The notes: a model not told the origin generated them from the sequence alone. A stretch of DNA of 64,000 nucleotides from Alentia gelatinosa (GCA_950022655.1 OX465591.1:49094478-49158477), one strand, 5' to 3'. Counted from the stretch's first letter, positions 9,816 to 21,844 are shown. Numbers and translations: made by a program.

Positions 9816-11105
9816 ATCTCCACCACCGCCGCCACAAGACACGGGAGATGTGGTAAATATGGACATTGACGGTGGTAAAAGGGATTACTTCACAGATGGT
9901 CCCTCTATAATCTGTGCCGCCGTTTATGACACCTCCTGCCGCCACCAAGTTTCCAAGCTCCACCTGCCGGCTGTAGTGATGACGCGATTACGCCCACCGC
10001 CACATGTTCTCAGCGACCATTGACACCACCACCACCACCACAAATGTCAACGAGAGACAAGCGCGACCATGGCTACTGAGTAGGGGGGCTTAAAAGACTT
10101 CACAAAAGGAGTCCTTATAAGCTCCCTAAAAAGTTGCGCCCCTCTACAGCTACCCATGGTCATCCGGAAAGGAAGAGAAAGATGAAGACAAAGACTGTTA
10201 CAGCAAAGAAGAAAAATAATTAATAACTTTGTACCGTTCAGAACATGTAGAGATTCCGTGTTTAGCCCTATCATGTGATTTTTATCTAGAGTTGAGTTAA
10301 GATGTATACTCACTAGTATAGGAACCAGATTCATAGTGTTGGTTTATTGTTATATATATAAACTCCACCCAGCCTAGGGACATGCACCTTGTACAATTTA
10401 CTTGTACATCTACTTGTATGTGATGTCATTATCAGGGTTTCCCTATTCTGGGAAATCCCAGTGATGATGTCATATATGCGTCACTCTCCAAATCATAGTC
10501 TCTGTACTAAGCAAGTATCCTAGGAGAGTAAATCTGACTTCACTAACCCACGTGCGGGGTGAGAGTGACAGTGTCTACAGAGCCACGTTTAGGTGAGTTA
10601 TGAGTATAATCTGTATAGCGTCTTCTATAGCTATATAATCTTTAATAGCGTACTGTTGTACTAAAAGCTGTATACTCGCTAGCATGGGATACAGATTCAT
10701 AGCCATGTAAACTACATAAAGTCATGTGAGATGTATACACGGTACACAGAGGTGTATACATAGAGGTGGATACTACATAGATATACTACATATATTGTTT
10801 AATAGAAATGTATAGTAGACTTTCTAGTGTGTTGTAGACCTGTTAGTGCGTTGTAGAACAAAGAGTTGTAGAACATAGAGTTGTAGAACATAGAGTTGAA
10901 GAAAATTGTACTTACTGTATTCCGCCCTTAGAGAACCATGCAAGGAACCATGCTCTATTAAACCATCACAATCCGTGTACCAAGGGGCGGCTTGGTTTAA
11001 GACTGATTCAGTAATGTGGTTCTTCTGATGTCATGTCTCTAGATGGTTCTAGAAGTAATCTAGAATTAATCTAGGTGCAATGCATGAGCATCATCCCTCA
11101 CATGA

Positions 11106-12526
11106 GCAGTACCTGGCATTGATTCAGAAAAAAATTGAAAATTTTTCCCTTTGTTCAGGGGCGTATCAGCTATGTGATACACCCGACCACATACGTGGTG
11201 AACACACCTCTTCTTTCTTCATAGTATGCAGCACATTTACCCATAACTTTATGAATAACATGATACACTACAAAGTGGTGTTTACATGATATTTTTGAAA
11301 ATAATACTGTCTTAAATTCCAAACAAATAAGATATAACCACATGAACTTTTTACAATGATCTATAAAGGTTTTATAATTTTCAATTGTTTTTAATTGATG
11401 TTTTTCACAGGTTTGTCTCACCTTTCATCAAAGTTATTTTAAATCAGATTGTGATGTCCTCTGGTGGCAGAAGTTGGAACTAATAAATCTCTTTATCATT
11501 GTCAATGCTATGTCTATATGTTTCTATTAATACTTGACTAGGTCACCTTAACAGTGTGAAATGAGTGCTCTACCAATGCCGCAGTATCGTCGCGATACCG
11601 ACGATGCGGTATCGTCACTGTGGGGTATAGGCATTTTTACACTTTTGGCTATATCTCAATTAATAATGGTCCAATCTGCACCAGATTTTAGACATATACT
11701 AATGAAGACGTGCTCTTCATGATAAATTGGTGTGAAACTGGCCTGGAACCAGACAAAAGGGTATTTACACTGTGGAGTATAGGGGTATTTACACTTTTGG
11801 CTATATCTCGGTTAATAATGGTCCGATCTGCACCAGATTTTAAACGTATACTAATGGAGACGTGCTCTTCATGATAAACTGGTGTGAAACCGGCCTGGAA
11901 CCAGACTAAAAGGGGTATTTACACTTTGGGCTATATCTCGGTTAATAATGGTCTGATCTGCACCAGATTTTAAACGTATACTAATGGAGACGTGCTCTTC
12001 ATGATAAACTGGTGTGAAACCGGCCTGGAACCAGACTAAAAGGGGTATTTACACTTTGGGCTATATCTCTGTTAATGTGAGACATAGGATTTGCTACACA
12101 GTAATTGTATCCATTTTTTAATGATGATTGATAATTCAAAAGACAAGAGTTTATCATGTCCAATGTTTTATTAGCAATAAATGTTTGTTCAAATGTACAT
12201 TTTGTGTAATTTATTATATATCACAATCCATTTATCTTGTTATATTCATATACCAATGGTTTGTCCATGTACAGCACATCTACATAACTAACTTCCTTCA
12301 AAAAGTCAGCAATGGACTCTGCTGATTGATCATTGGCAACTTTAAACTCTAAACACATGGTGTGGAGTGCATGCTTAAACTGTGCAACTCTCAATGCCTT
12401 ATGGCAGCTGTTTCCATACATTTCTATCAACACATCTTTTTCATCTAAACAGCCAAACTCCATGTGATCCCTTTGACTGTCCTTGTCATTCACACAGCCA
12501 AAGCAGTTAGCCTTCACCATAGTATC
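11106..12526. repeat. Right inverted copy of the transposon end (1.42 kb)
   Basis: This is the inverted partner of 7952-9371. It likely starts with the element terminus AGTACCTGGC at 11108. The six bases outside each proposed terminus differ (GCCGGT after 9369, ATGAGC before 11108), as expected for separate insertions with separate target duplications. It includes the inverted 130-bp array. Going rightward it passes into an uninterrupted gene, so the right element is better preserved than the left. Confidence 0.85.
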
Positions 12527-13282
12527 GCAACTTGCATGCAACAAGTGATAGTAAATGTCTGCTAATATGTCTGACGTCTTTGGGATTGGAATTGAGAGTG
12601 ATTTGATTATCACCCTTTGGATTCTGTCCTTGTCTTGATTAGTGAAAGTGTTCAATTCACAAACTCCACGGTCCAAGTACTTCTGGGAGAACACATTCTG
12701 CTTTCCTGTCGAGACATCTTCCAAAACACCATAATATATACTCATTAAGTGTACGCCAACATCCATCATCATCATACTGTCATCCTCCTTCTCGGCCCAG
12801 TCATTGGGATTAAACCCAACAAACTGATTGACCATTTCAAGATAAATATCTTTTTCAACAAACGTCTCAATCCAACTGGAATAAATGAAGGAAAAAACTA
12901 TTGAATTACACATAAATATACAACCTTTTTTGTCCCCAACCCCTATAATTGGACTTATTTAATTAATTATAAATTACTGATATCCTTAAGCTATACATGA
13001 CATAAAATAATTATATGAAAATAATACTTACTGGATATTGTTTTGGTGAGCCTCCACCTTGTTGTAGCAGAAGTATGGTTTCCCCTTTATGGTGGTCAAA
13101 GACAGGAGCCAGTCATCCTTGCGAGAAAGAAGAACTTCCTCTCCTTCGGTTCCAGTCAGCCTGGAAAATGCAGAGCTGTGTTGTATACTCAGCTCTACAA
13201 TAGATCTTGGGAAAACAGTTACCATGAATGTTTTGTCCCTTCTCCTTCTGATCAATTGAACTGAACTATCAGAGATAGTCAT
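12221..13282 (-). CDS. Unrecognised spliced gene at the element end
   Basis: Two minus-strand exons are visible. The upstream exon runs to 13032 and ends with a strong donor (GTAAGTATT). The downstream exon runs from 12875 to the stop at 12221-12223 after an acceptor TTTATTCCAG. The 156-bp intron keeps the frame, with codon phase 2 at the junction. An ATG at 13280-13282 is the furthest upstream in this frame, but a 3' splice-like TTTTCCAG near 13167 leaves the start uncertain. The product of about 300 residues is acidic, has scattered cysteines including CFGC, a run of four Met after acidic residues, and no clear domain or membrane segment. A poly(A) signal is at 12215-12210. Its position next to the element terminus suggests an element gene. 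Confidence 0.6.
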
Positions 13283-13379
13283 CTCAACTTTGCTCTGCTG
13301 ATGCGATCCTGCTTGTTGCCATGGTTGTGTAGGACTGACAGCTTTCCCTCCATGTGCAGCTTTATACTCACAGTGAAAA

Positions 13380-14040
13380 TTTAATTAAATCTGTTGTCAT
13401 CTTATCAAGTACCATTCAAACACAACCGCCATATGGTCCACTATTTACTAACAATGAAGCACTCTAGTATCATATTGAATGAAATTAATTAAATTTGTTG
13501 CCATTCATATCATCATGTATCCCATTCAAATATGGTCCACTGTTTACTAATAATGTAGCACTCAAGTACCATGTTGAATGATCTTTATTAATTTCAGATC
13601 ATCAAGTACCCCTTCAAAATCCCATATTGTCCACTGTTTACAAACAATACACCACTCCAGTACCATGATAAATGATCACAATAGATTACAATGTATCATC
13701 AAGTACCCCTTCAAATTACAATCCCCTATTGTCCACTGCTTACTAACAATACACCACTCAAGTACCATGATGAATGATCTTTATTAATTTCAGATCATCA
13801 AGTACCCCTTCAAAATACAATCCCATATTGTCCACTGTTTACTAACAATGAACCACTCCAGTACCATGATGAATGATCTTTATTAATTTCAGATCATCAA
13901 GTACACTCCCCCATTGTCCACTGCTTACTAACAATACACTACTTGAGTACCCTCCTGAATGAACTTCATTTGATCTATTGTCAAGCACCCTCTCAAGTAC
14001 CTACTCGAGTACCCCCTCAAGTACCCCCTCAAGTGGTTAC
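13380..14040. repeat. Degenerate tandem repeat of about 100 bp
   Basis: Units share GATCTTTATTAATTTCAGAT, ATCAAGTACCCC and TTGTCCACTG(T/C)TTAC phrases, with clear starts near 13581, 13776 and 13875. The end at 13980-14040 collapses into short CTCAAGTACC repeats. No gene is visible. Confidence 0.75.
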
Positions 14041-14329
14041 GTCATCTCAAGTGGGTAACAGCTGTAGGGTGGGGCTGAAGGCACTCTATAGTAGTATAGA
14101 TTTTAAACCTGTTTAAAGTTAAAATCTCATGAGATTCTGTTCCTTGTTAGGGGTGATTGTCGCCGACAATTTCATGGGAAAAAAGTTGTCTCAGCAAAAT
14201 GGAACCCTGTCATTCACACGAGGAGATTGTGTTCCAGTACCAAATCTCAACAGGATTTGTCTCAGACAAACACTTTGTGAGGTACATGGATCCCACCGTG
14301 TGAATCCCGTTTAATGGAGTCGGCCCTAG

Positions 14330-14535
14330 TTCACCAAAAGTTTATCAACATGTTGATAAATCCAGTCACCGACAACAGAACGTTGGTAAATGGCCCTTGA
14401 TTAGGTGGCCGACACGGGCCGAGGGGTTACGTAATTTGCCTTCGACAAGTTCACCGACTGCTAAACAATTTGGGAAATAATCGGTCAACCCTGAATCGGT
14501 AGATGTGTATCGGGCTTCAGGTAATAATTATCGAC
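14330..14535. repeat. Dispersed repeat family copy (CATCTACCGAT type), copy 1
   Basis: Phrases such as TTTATCAACATGTTGATAAA, GGTTACGTAATTTGCC and AATCGGTAGATG recur at about 21.94-22.27, 25.51-25.68 and 25.99-26.29 kb. The palindrome ATCAACATGTTGAT is conserved between copies. No coding sequence is seen, so it looks like a non-autonomous element. Confidence 0.65.
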
Positions 14536-14830
14536 ATATGTAAATGACGTTGGAAATGACGTATAATAAAATCAATTTTAAGTTGAATTAATGTTTTCTG
14601 CTGTTTATCTGTGTTTCTGTGATCAATAAATATAAACATGTAGGACTTGACAAGTCACAGTTTACAATGTCGGTTTCCTTTTAAGATATTTTCCATTCAT
14701 TTATAAACTATTGAAGTAAGATCTATGGGTGTTTTTCTTTCAATTAACTAGAAAGTGACAGGATAAGATGGAAACCTAAACGTAATGATGAAAATGAAAT
14801 GTTTGAAAATAATTAGTTAAGATAACTATA

Positions 14831-15653
14831 GTCCTGAGCGTTTAATATGGGACAAAAAACTAGTTTTTCTAACTTGGAAAAGGCAAATTGCTGTTGTGTC
14901 GTGAATGATAAGGCGATTTTTATAAACAAAACATTGTTAGAAAGCTAAGATCTGGGCCTATCTGTTGGTATATACTTGATAAACCTGTGTTATGGCTAAG
15001 ATTTCCTGTCATAGATTGGAAATCGGAATTTCTTAAGTAAAAAACACCAAAACATGTTAACTTCCTGTCTTCACAGAGATTTGATGAAAAATCTATCGCG
15101 ATGACCTATATTAACACCCTATCTTCTTAGCTATTTCAAGACAATTAAAATGATACCTATATTGACAGGATGTGATAGATATTTTCTGAGATACAGGGGC
15201 ATTATTGCCGATGACAAAAAGTCCAAAAGAGCCCTAAAACATGATTTTCTGATATCATTGCATTTTTGGCATATAGCATAGCTAGAAACAGCCAATATTT
15301 ACCTCTAAATAACATTTAATCAATAAGATAACCTATCAGTTGTATCCTTTGGGGGTTCATCTACAAATCACTATTTATTTGACTGAGATAGGACTGAAGG
15401 AAAATCAAGTATTACTTGCTTATTTCTAATGTCAGTGATTCAAGCAGAAATATGACCTCAGGCCAAAGTTCTTTAATAAAATGACAGGTGACACCCCAAT
15501 TATAGAATATGTTGCCTGAAAAGTTCTGTTATGTAATATTTATGAAGTTCTCATGATTTCTATCTACTTAATTTTCGAAAATATTATTCTTTACAAATGC
15601 TGCATTTGATTGAACTAGATACTGTGATTTTACCCATATTAAACGCTCAGGAC
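14831..15653. mobile_element. MITE with 21-bp perfect terminal inverted repeats
   Basis: GTCCTGAGCGTTTAATATGGG at 14831-14851 is repeated in exact reverse complement at 15633-15653. The 823-bp interval has no open frame of note and is AT-rich. It is a non-autonomous DNA transposon; the superfamily is not identifiable from the ends, and a target duplication is not clear. Confidence 0.8.
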
Positions 15654-15699
15654 TTTAGATACCCTTGCTTTCTTTCTAAATCCATCCATCCTGATGCTA

Positions 15700-15958
15700 C
15701 CCCCGAGGATCCGCCATTTTGTAAGCGTGTAGGATGCGGGGATGGGGGATGCGGTCTGTAAGTGTTAACCACGTGACGCGGCTGGACCAATCAGGTGGCG
15801 CGTTGACCAGATAAAGGGAGGAGAGCGTCTCAGTGAGGAGCAGACGAGATCGGGCCGCCGCGACACACAGACAGACACGAGGACATGGAGAGTCAGTGAT
15901 TCCCGCCACTGCCGCCAGGACCGTCCCCCTCACAACACACACACAAACACACGTACAG
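15700..15958 (+). promoter_or_regulatory. CpG-rich promoter and possible non-coding first exon
   Basis: A CpG-rich block has a YY1-like CCGCCATTTT (15711-15720), an E-box CACGTGAC (15770), an inverted-CCAAT-class box GACCAATCAG (about 15785-15794) and GATAAAG (about 15811). It ends in an excellent splice donor CAG/GTGAGT at 15958/15959. Only a tiny ATG frame (MESQ) precedes the donor, so the exon would be untranslated. The next plus-strand gene is the neuropeptide gene at 23012, which has a 3' splice-like tract directly before its ATG. This may be its promoter, with a 7 kb intron. That link is inference. Confidence 0.45.
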
Positions 15959-16239
15959 GTGAGTCGGTCAGTGGTCGCTTAAGCCGGAGACACACCAAAC
16001 GAGAAACGCAGCAATTTCCGGAACCTGCTCTTTATTTTTGTAGGTCTAGACTAGGATGTCATTCTTCTCTCAGAATATATTTCTAGCCATATTGAAAACA
16101 TAATTAGGGATGTTCAGCTTATGATGGTTTCCCGTTCACCCGCTAGAGGGCCCAACGGGCGCTATAGTACCTCCCGTTGTCGCCGGAGTGGGGGGAGGGG
16201 TAGGTGGTAGCACCAAAATACGAATCGAGGAAGTCGCTA

Positions 16240-16530
16240 GTATAGTACAAAAAACGTGAACTAGTGCAACAAACATGGATGGGTATAACAAACATAAGTT
16301 AGTATGACAAATGTGACCTACTACAACAAACATAAGTTAGTGTGACTTATGTGACCTATTAGAACAAACATGAGTCTATGTGGCAAATGTGAGTTAAGGT
16401 GACAAATATGAATTAATGTGACAAATGTGAGTTCGCGCGACAAACACAAGTTAGAATGATGAACATGATTTATTGCGACAAATTTGAGTCAGTGCGCCAA
16501 ACGTTGTGCTACAAATGTGAGCGCCACAGG
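16240..16530. repeat. Degenerate short repeat (GACAAATGTGAGTTA)
   Basis: Variants of ACAAACATAAGTTAGTGTGA and GACAAATGTGAGTTA recur about every 24-30 bp across this interval. It lies in the proposed intron and shows no coding potential. Confidence 0.65.
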
Positions 16531-16861
16531 CATGATGTAAGAGTAGATCGCCCGGAGGTTTATGGTGATATAGAATTCTGTTGTACTCCTCTTTCGTCAG
16601 TTGATCATCTATGAACCTGGACTGGGGACATTGTGGAGGCGCCGTGATATTACAGGGTGCTGGGTGGTGTCATTGTGAGCCTGTTTTCCGTGTGAGTGGC
16701 GTCACTCTTCATAATCCATCGTATACGAAGTCCCCATTGAGAATGTATGGGGACTCAGTAAACCACGACCCATTGTTTATAATCCTTTGTATACGAAGAC
16801 CCAATTGAACATGTACAGCGACTCAGCAAACTCTTCATCATTGTATACCATTGAGAATGTA

Positions 16862-16997
16862 CAGTAAAACCCCGCGTAAGCGCACAGTTTCTGTTCCGAG
16901 CGAACTGACCCCTTAAGCGGGGTGCACCCTTAAGCGGTGTGGCTCCCTTAAGTGGGGTACCCTCTTAAGCGGGGTGTCCCAGAAACGTTTTTTACTC
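16862..16997. mobile_element. pogo/Tigger-like MITE, degenerate
   Basis: It starts CAGTAAAACCCCGCGTAAGC after a TA and ends TTTTTTACTC before TA, with one change from the expected inverted end. The inside repeats (C/T)CTTAAGCGGGGTG four times, so the end sequence has been multiplied. CAGT...ACTG ends with TA target duplication are typical of Tc1/mariner pogo-Tigger derivatives. Confidence 0.65.
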
Positions 16998-17407
16998 TAT
17001 GGGGACTCAGTAAACCATGACCCTTTGTTTATTATCTATCATATACAAAGTCCCCATTGAGAATGTATGGGGACTCAGTAAACCACAACCCATTGTTTAT
17101 TATCCATGGTATATAAAGTACCCATCGAGAATGTATGGGGACTCAGTAAACCATGACCCATTGTTTATTATCTATCATATACAAAGTACCCATTGAGAAT
17201 GTATGGGGACTCAGTAAACCACTACCCATTGTTTATTATCCATGGTATATAAAGTACCCATCGAGAATGTATGGGGACTCAGTAAACCATGACCCATTGT
17301 TTATTATCTATCGTATACAAATTCCCCATTGAGAATGTATGGAGACTCAGTAAACCACTACCCATTGTTTATTATCCATCATATACAAAGTCCTCATTGA
17401 GAATGTA

Positions 17408-17492
17408 CAGTAAAACCCCGCGTAAGCGGACAGTCTCTGTTCCGAGCAAACTGTCCCCTTAGGTGGGGTGTCCCGGAAGCGGGGTTTTACTG
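17408..17492. mobile_element. pogo/Tigger-like MITE, 85 bp
   Basis: CAGTAAAACCCCGCGTAAGC begins directly after TA, and GCGGGGTTTTACTG ends directly before TA. The element is little more than its two inverted ends. It is inserted in the 67-bp tandem array at nearly the same phrase (GAATGTA) as the copy at 16862. Confidence 0.8.
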
Positions 17493-17632
17493 TATGGGGA
17501 CTCAGTAAACCATGACCCATTGTTTATCATCTATTATATACAAAGTCCCCATTGAGAATGTATGGGGACTCAGTAAACCACAACCCATTGTTTATTATCC
17601 ACCGTATACAAAGTCCTCATTGAGAATTAGTA

Positions 17633-17778
17633 GAAACCAAATGAGGGTTAGACTTGACAATGTTTATGCCACGACGGGAAGGTCGCATATTACTACACGA
17701 GGCGTAGCCGAGTGTAGTGAGGAGCAGACCTAACCAGACTGGCATAGACATTGACAAGTCTAACTCGAGTTTGGTTTC
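17633..17778. repeat. Long imperfect palindrome C
   Basis: Arms of 38 nt (17633-17670 and 17741-17778) pair at roughly 80 percent. A nested inner hairpin TACTACACGAGGC / GCCGAGTGTAGTG lies at the centre. It is followed immediately by TATTTATCCTACC, the start of a module that ends at about 17990. Confidence 0.85.
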
Positions 17779-17779
17779 G

Positions 17780-17992
17780 TATTTATCCTACCTCGTCTAT
17801 GCTTTTGTATTACTAAAAGATAAATATTGAGTCAATGACCAACAGAACTTTTTTTCATAGTAGCTGACATCCTGCTCTCTGATTGGTCATATATTGTTAG
17901 TACTCTAGTGGCATAAAAAACATTTTATGTCACGGCCTGCCACATAAAATTTCCCTATGTTATGTCTATGGCGGTTTTTTATTAGGGGTAGG
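17780..17992. repeat. Module bounded by TTTATCCTACC and GGGGTAGGATAA
   Basis: The 0.2 kb non-coding module begins TATTTATCCTACC and ends TTTTTTATTAGGGGTAGGAT, with CTATGGCGG just inside the right end. The satellite that follows begins with the same right-end sequence. Confidence 0.75.
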
Positions 17993-20900
17993 ATAATAGC
18001 CGTGGCATACAGTCACACCATGTTAAGTCTATGGAGATTTATATGAGGGGTAGGATAATAACCGTGGCACACAGTCACACCATGTTAAGTCTATGGAGAT
18101 TTATATGAGGGGTAGGATAATAACCGTGCCATACAGTCACACCATATTAAGACTATGGAGATTTATATGTGGGGTAGGATAATAACCATGGCATACAGTC
18201 ACACTATGTTAAGTCGATGGAGATATATGAGCGGTAGGATAATAACCGTGGAATACAGTCACACCATGTTAAGTCTATGGAGGTATATGAGCGGTAGGAT
18301 AATAACCGTGGCATACAGTCTAACCATGTTAAGTTTATGGAGATATATTAGGGGTAGGATAATAACCGTGGCATACAGTCACACCATGTTAAGTCTATGG
18401 AGATATATGAGGGGTAGGATAATAACCGTGGCATACAGTCACACCATGTTAAGTCTATGGAGATTTATATGAGGGGTAGGATAATAACTGTGGCATACAG
18501 TCACACCATGTTAAGTCTATGGAGATTTATATGAGGGGTAGGATAATAACCGTGCCATACAGTCACACCATATTAAGACTATGGAGATTTATATGTGGGG
18601 TAGGATAATAACCATGGCATACAGTCACACTATGTAAAGTCTATGGAGATATATGAGCGGTAGGATAATAACCGTGGCATACAGTCACACAATGTTAAGT
18701 CTATGGAGGTATATGAGGGGTAGGATAATAACCGTGGCATACAGTCAAACCATGTTAAGTCTATGGAGATATATTAGGGGTAGGATAATAACCGTGGCAT
18801 ACAGTCACACCATGTTAAGTCTATGGAGATATATGAGGGGTAGGATAATAACCTTGGCATACAGTCACACCATGTTAAGTCTATGGAGATATATGAGGGG
18901 TAGGATAATAACTGTGGCATGAAGTAACACCATGTTAAGTCTGTCTAGATTTATATGAGGGGTAGGATAATAACCATGGCATACAGTCACACCATGCTAA
19001 GTCTATGGAGATATATGAGGGGTAGGATAATAACCTTGGCATACAGTCACACCATGTTAAGTCTATGGAGATTTATATGAGGGGTAGGATAATAACCGTG
19101 GCATACAGTCTCACCATGTTAAGTCTATGGAGATTTATATGAGGGGTAGGATAATAACCGTGGCATACAGTCACAACATGTTAAGTCTATGGAGATATAT
19201 GAGGGGTAGGATAATAACCGTGGCACACAGTCACACCATGTTAAGTCTATGGAGATTTATATGAGGGGTAGGATAATAACCGTGCCATACAGTCACACCA
19301 TATTAAGACTATGGAGATTTATATGTGGGGTAGGATAATAACCATGGCATACAGTCACACTATGTTAAGTCTATGGAGATATATGAGCGGTAGGATAATA
19401 ACCGTGGAATACAGTCACACCATGTTAAGTCTATGGAGGTATATGAGCGGTAGGATAATAACCGTGGCATACAGTCTAATCATGTTAAGTTTATGGAGAT
19501 ATATTAGGGGTAGGATAATAACCATGGCATACAGTCACACCATGTTAAGTCTATGGAGATATATGAGGGGTAGGATAATAACCGTGGCATACAGTCACAC
19601 CATGTTAAGTCTATGGAGATTTATATGAGGGGTAGGATAATAACTGTGGCATACAGTCACACCATGTTAAGTCTATGGAGATTTATATGAGGGGTAGGAT
19701 AATAACCGTGCCATACAGTCACACCATATTAAGACTATGGAGATTTATATGTGGGGTAGGATAATAACCATGGCATACAGTCACACTATGTTAAGTCTAT
19801 GGAGATATATGAGCGGTAGGATAATAACCGTGGCATACAGTCACACCATGTTAAGTCTATGGAGGTATATGAGGGGTAGGATAATAACCGTGGCATACAG
19901 TCAAACCATGTTAAGTCTATGGAGATATTTTAGGGGTAGGATAATAACCGTGGCATACAGTCACACCATGTTAAGTCTATGGAGATATATGAGGGGTAGG
20001 ATAATAACCGTGGCATACAGTCACACCATGTTAAGTCTATGGAGATATATGAGGGGTAGGATAATAACTGTGGCATGAAGTAACACCATGTTAAGTCTGT
20101 CTAGATTTATATGAGGGGTAGGATAATAACCGTGGCATACAGTCACACCATGTTAAGTCTATGGAGATTTATATGAGGGGTAGGATAATTACCGTGGCAT
20201 ACAGTCACACCATGTTAAGTCTATGGAGATCTATGAGGTGTAGGATAATAACCGTGGCATACAGTCACACCATGTTAAGTCTATGGAGATTTATATGAGG
20301 GGTAGGATAATAACCATGGCATACAGTCACACCATGCTAAGTCTATGGAGATATATGAGGGGTAGGATAATAACCTTGGCATACAGTCACACCATGTTAA
20401 GTCTATGGAGATTTATATGAGGGGTAGGATAATAACCGTGGCATACAGTCACACCATGTTAAGTCTATGGAGATTTATATGAGGGGTAGGATAATAACCG
20501 TGGCATACAGTCACACCATGTTAAGTCTGTGTAGATTTATATGAGGGGTAGGATAATAACCGTGGCATACAGTCACACCATGTTAAGTCTATGGAGATTT
20601 ATATGAGGGGTAGGATAATTACCGTGGCATACAGTCACACCATGTTAAGTCTATGGAGATATATGAGGGGTAGGATCGTGGCATACAGTCACACCATGTT
20701 AAGTCTATGGAGATATATGAGGGGTAGGATCGTGGCATACAGTCACACCATGTTAAGTCTATGGAGATATATGAGGGGTAGGATCGTGGCATACAGTCAC
20801 ACCATGTTAAGTCTATGGAGATATATGAGGGGTAGGATCGTGGCATACAGTCACACCATGTTAAGTCTATGGAGATATATGAGGGGTAGGATCGTGGCAT

Positions 20901-21165
20901 ACAGTCACACCATGTTAAATCTATGGAGATATATGAGGGGTAGGATCGTGGCATACAGTCACACCATGTTAAGTCTATGGAGATATATGAGGGGTAGGAT
21001 CGTGGCATACAGTCACACCATGTTAAGTCTATGGAGATATATGAGGGGTAGGATCGTGGCATACAGTCACACCATGTTAAGTCTGTGGAGATTTATATGA
21101 GGGGTAGGATCGTGGCATACAGTCACACCATGTTAAGTCTATGGAGATATATGAGGGGTAGGTTA
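17975..21165. repeat. Satellite of 54-62 bp units with higher-order structure
   Basis: More than fifty units of GGGGTAGGATAATAACCGTG followed by GCATACAGTCACACCATGTT and AAGTCTATGGAGAT fill 3.2 kb. Units are 60 or 62 bp to about 20.66 kb and then 54 bp, having lost part of the ATAATAAC phrase. A diagnostic variant (GTGCCATAC with CATATTAAGACTATG) recurs at 18126, 18552, 19282 and 19708, giving nested periods of 426 and 1156 bp. Open frames across it are a by-product of unit lengths divisible by three. Confidence 0.95.
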
Positions 21166-21700
21166 ACGTGGAGATATGTCAATACTCCCCCCCCCCCCCG
21201 TACACACCCACCCTGGCCGTATCCCTGTAAGTTAATGAATCCCTGCCCGCGTGTGGCGTCCGAGTGAGACACAGCCGGCTCCCAACACAATGTCGGCGTA
21301 CTGCAGCGGGCGGCGAGTAAATGAGAGTTTTTATCTCTCTCACACCAGCATTAAACAAACAATCTCAATGTGTGAGGCCGGATGGTGTCTTAGGAAGATA
21401 TGCTTAGTCAGGGCTCAATGTCAATATACAAATGTAGACACAATATAATAATGTTCTTCAAAATAAGTTTATTTAATGTTCAGTCAATATTGATTATTTA
21501 TAATCAGTCACAATAATCTCATTTACTATCAGAAATCACTGTCGTAAAACGTTATGCATACTGAAAACACAGAATAATAGCGAACTATATAATTGGCGTA
21601 AGTTTACACCGAATTAGCTTCATGCTTGAAAATGCTGTGACATTATGGTGCAATCTGGAATTACATTTTTATTGCAATAGACTTGTTATTAATCCTGAAG
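21166..21700. other. Unique-looking non-coding interval with a C tract
   Basis: A run of C at 21187-21199 follows the satellite. A CpG-richer patch lies at 21230-21320 and AT-rich DNA follows to 21700. I see no gene here. Confidence 0.5.
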
Positions 21701-21713
21701 GTGTATGATAAAT

Positions 21714-21844
21714 ACAATAACGACTGGTTATATTACGAGTGTCCGCAATCTCCTCGTAGTTGACGACGTAATATCCTCGGATATTACTACGCGTCAACTA
21801 CTCGGAGATTACGGCCACTTGTACTCAAAACCAGTCAATATTGT
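21714..21844. repeat. Long imperfect palindrome I
   Basis: The left arm (21714-21765) and right arm (21792-21844) share GACTGGTT and AATCTCC(T/G)(C/A)GTAGTTGACG in inverted order. The centre ACGTAATATCCTCGGATATT is itself a small palindrome. Its arms are unrelated to those of palindromes C and D, but the layout is the same. Confidence 0.8.

Larger units (their letters stand above)
9372..11105. other. Spacer between the two facing element ends
   Basis: This 1.73 kb stretch separates the inverted element ends. It contains two palindromic repeats (9401-9519 and about 9690-9815), a near-duplicate phrase GTATACTC(A/G)CTAG near 10305 and 10670, and no convincing gene. Short open frames here lack codon structure and cross repeat boundaries. 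If the two elements inserted independently, this is host sequence with older repeats. Confidence 0.6.
16715..17632. repeat. Tandem repeat of about 67 bp interrupted by two MITEs
   Basis: Units read ATTATCCATCGTATACAAAG then TCCCCATTGAGAATGTATGG then GGACTCAGTAAACCACGACC. About ten are present. Two short elements interrupt the array at 16862-16997 and 17408-17492. Single units of the same sequence occur at 57.57 and 57.95 kb as the left part of a larger repeat, so the array probably expanded from that element's end. Confidence 0.8.

Noticed and set aside
9766..10334. Short frames between the two element ends, considered as a cargo gene
   Set aside because: They cross a palindromic repeat and a module end, lack splice support and do not resemble any family.
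20591..21100. Open frames of 147-169 codons on both strands
   Set aside because: They come from the satellite, whose unit is 54 bp there; the period divisible by three keeps frames open.
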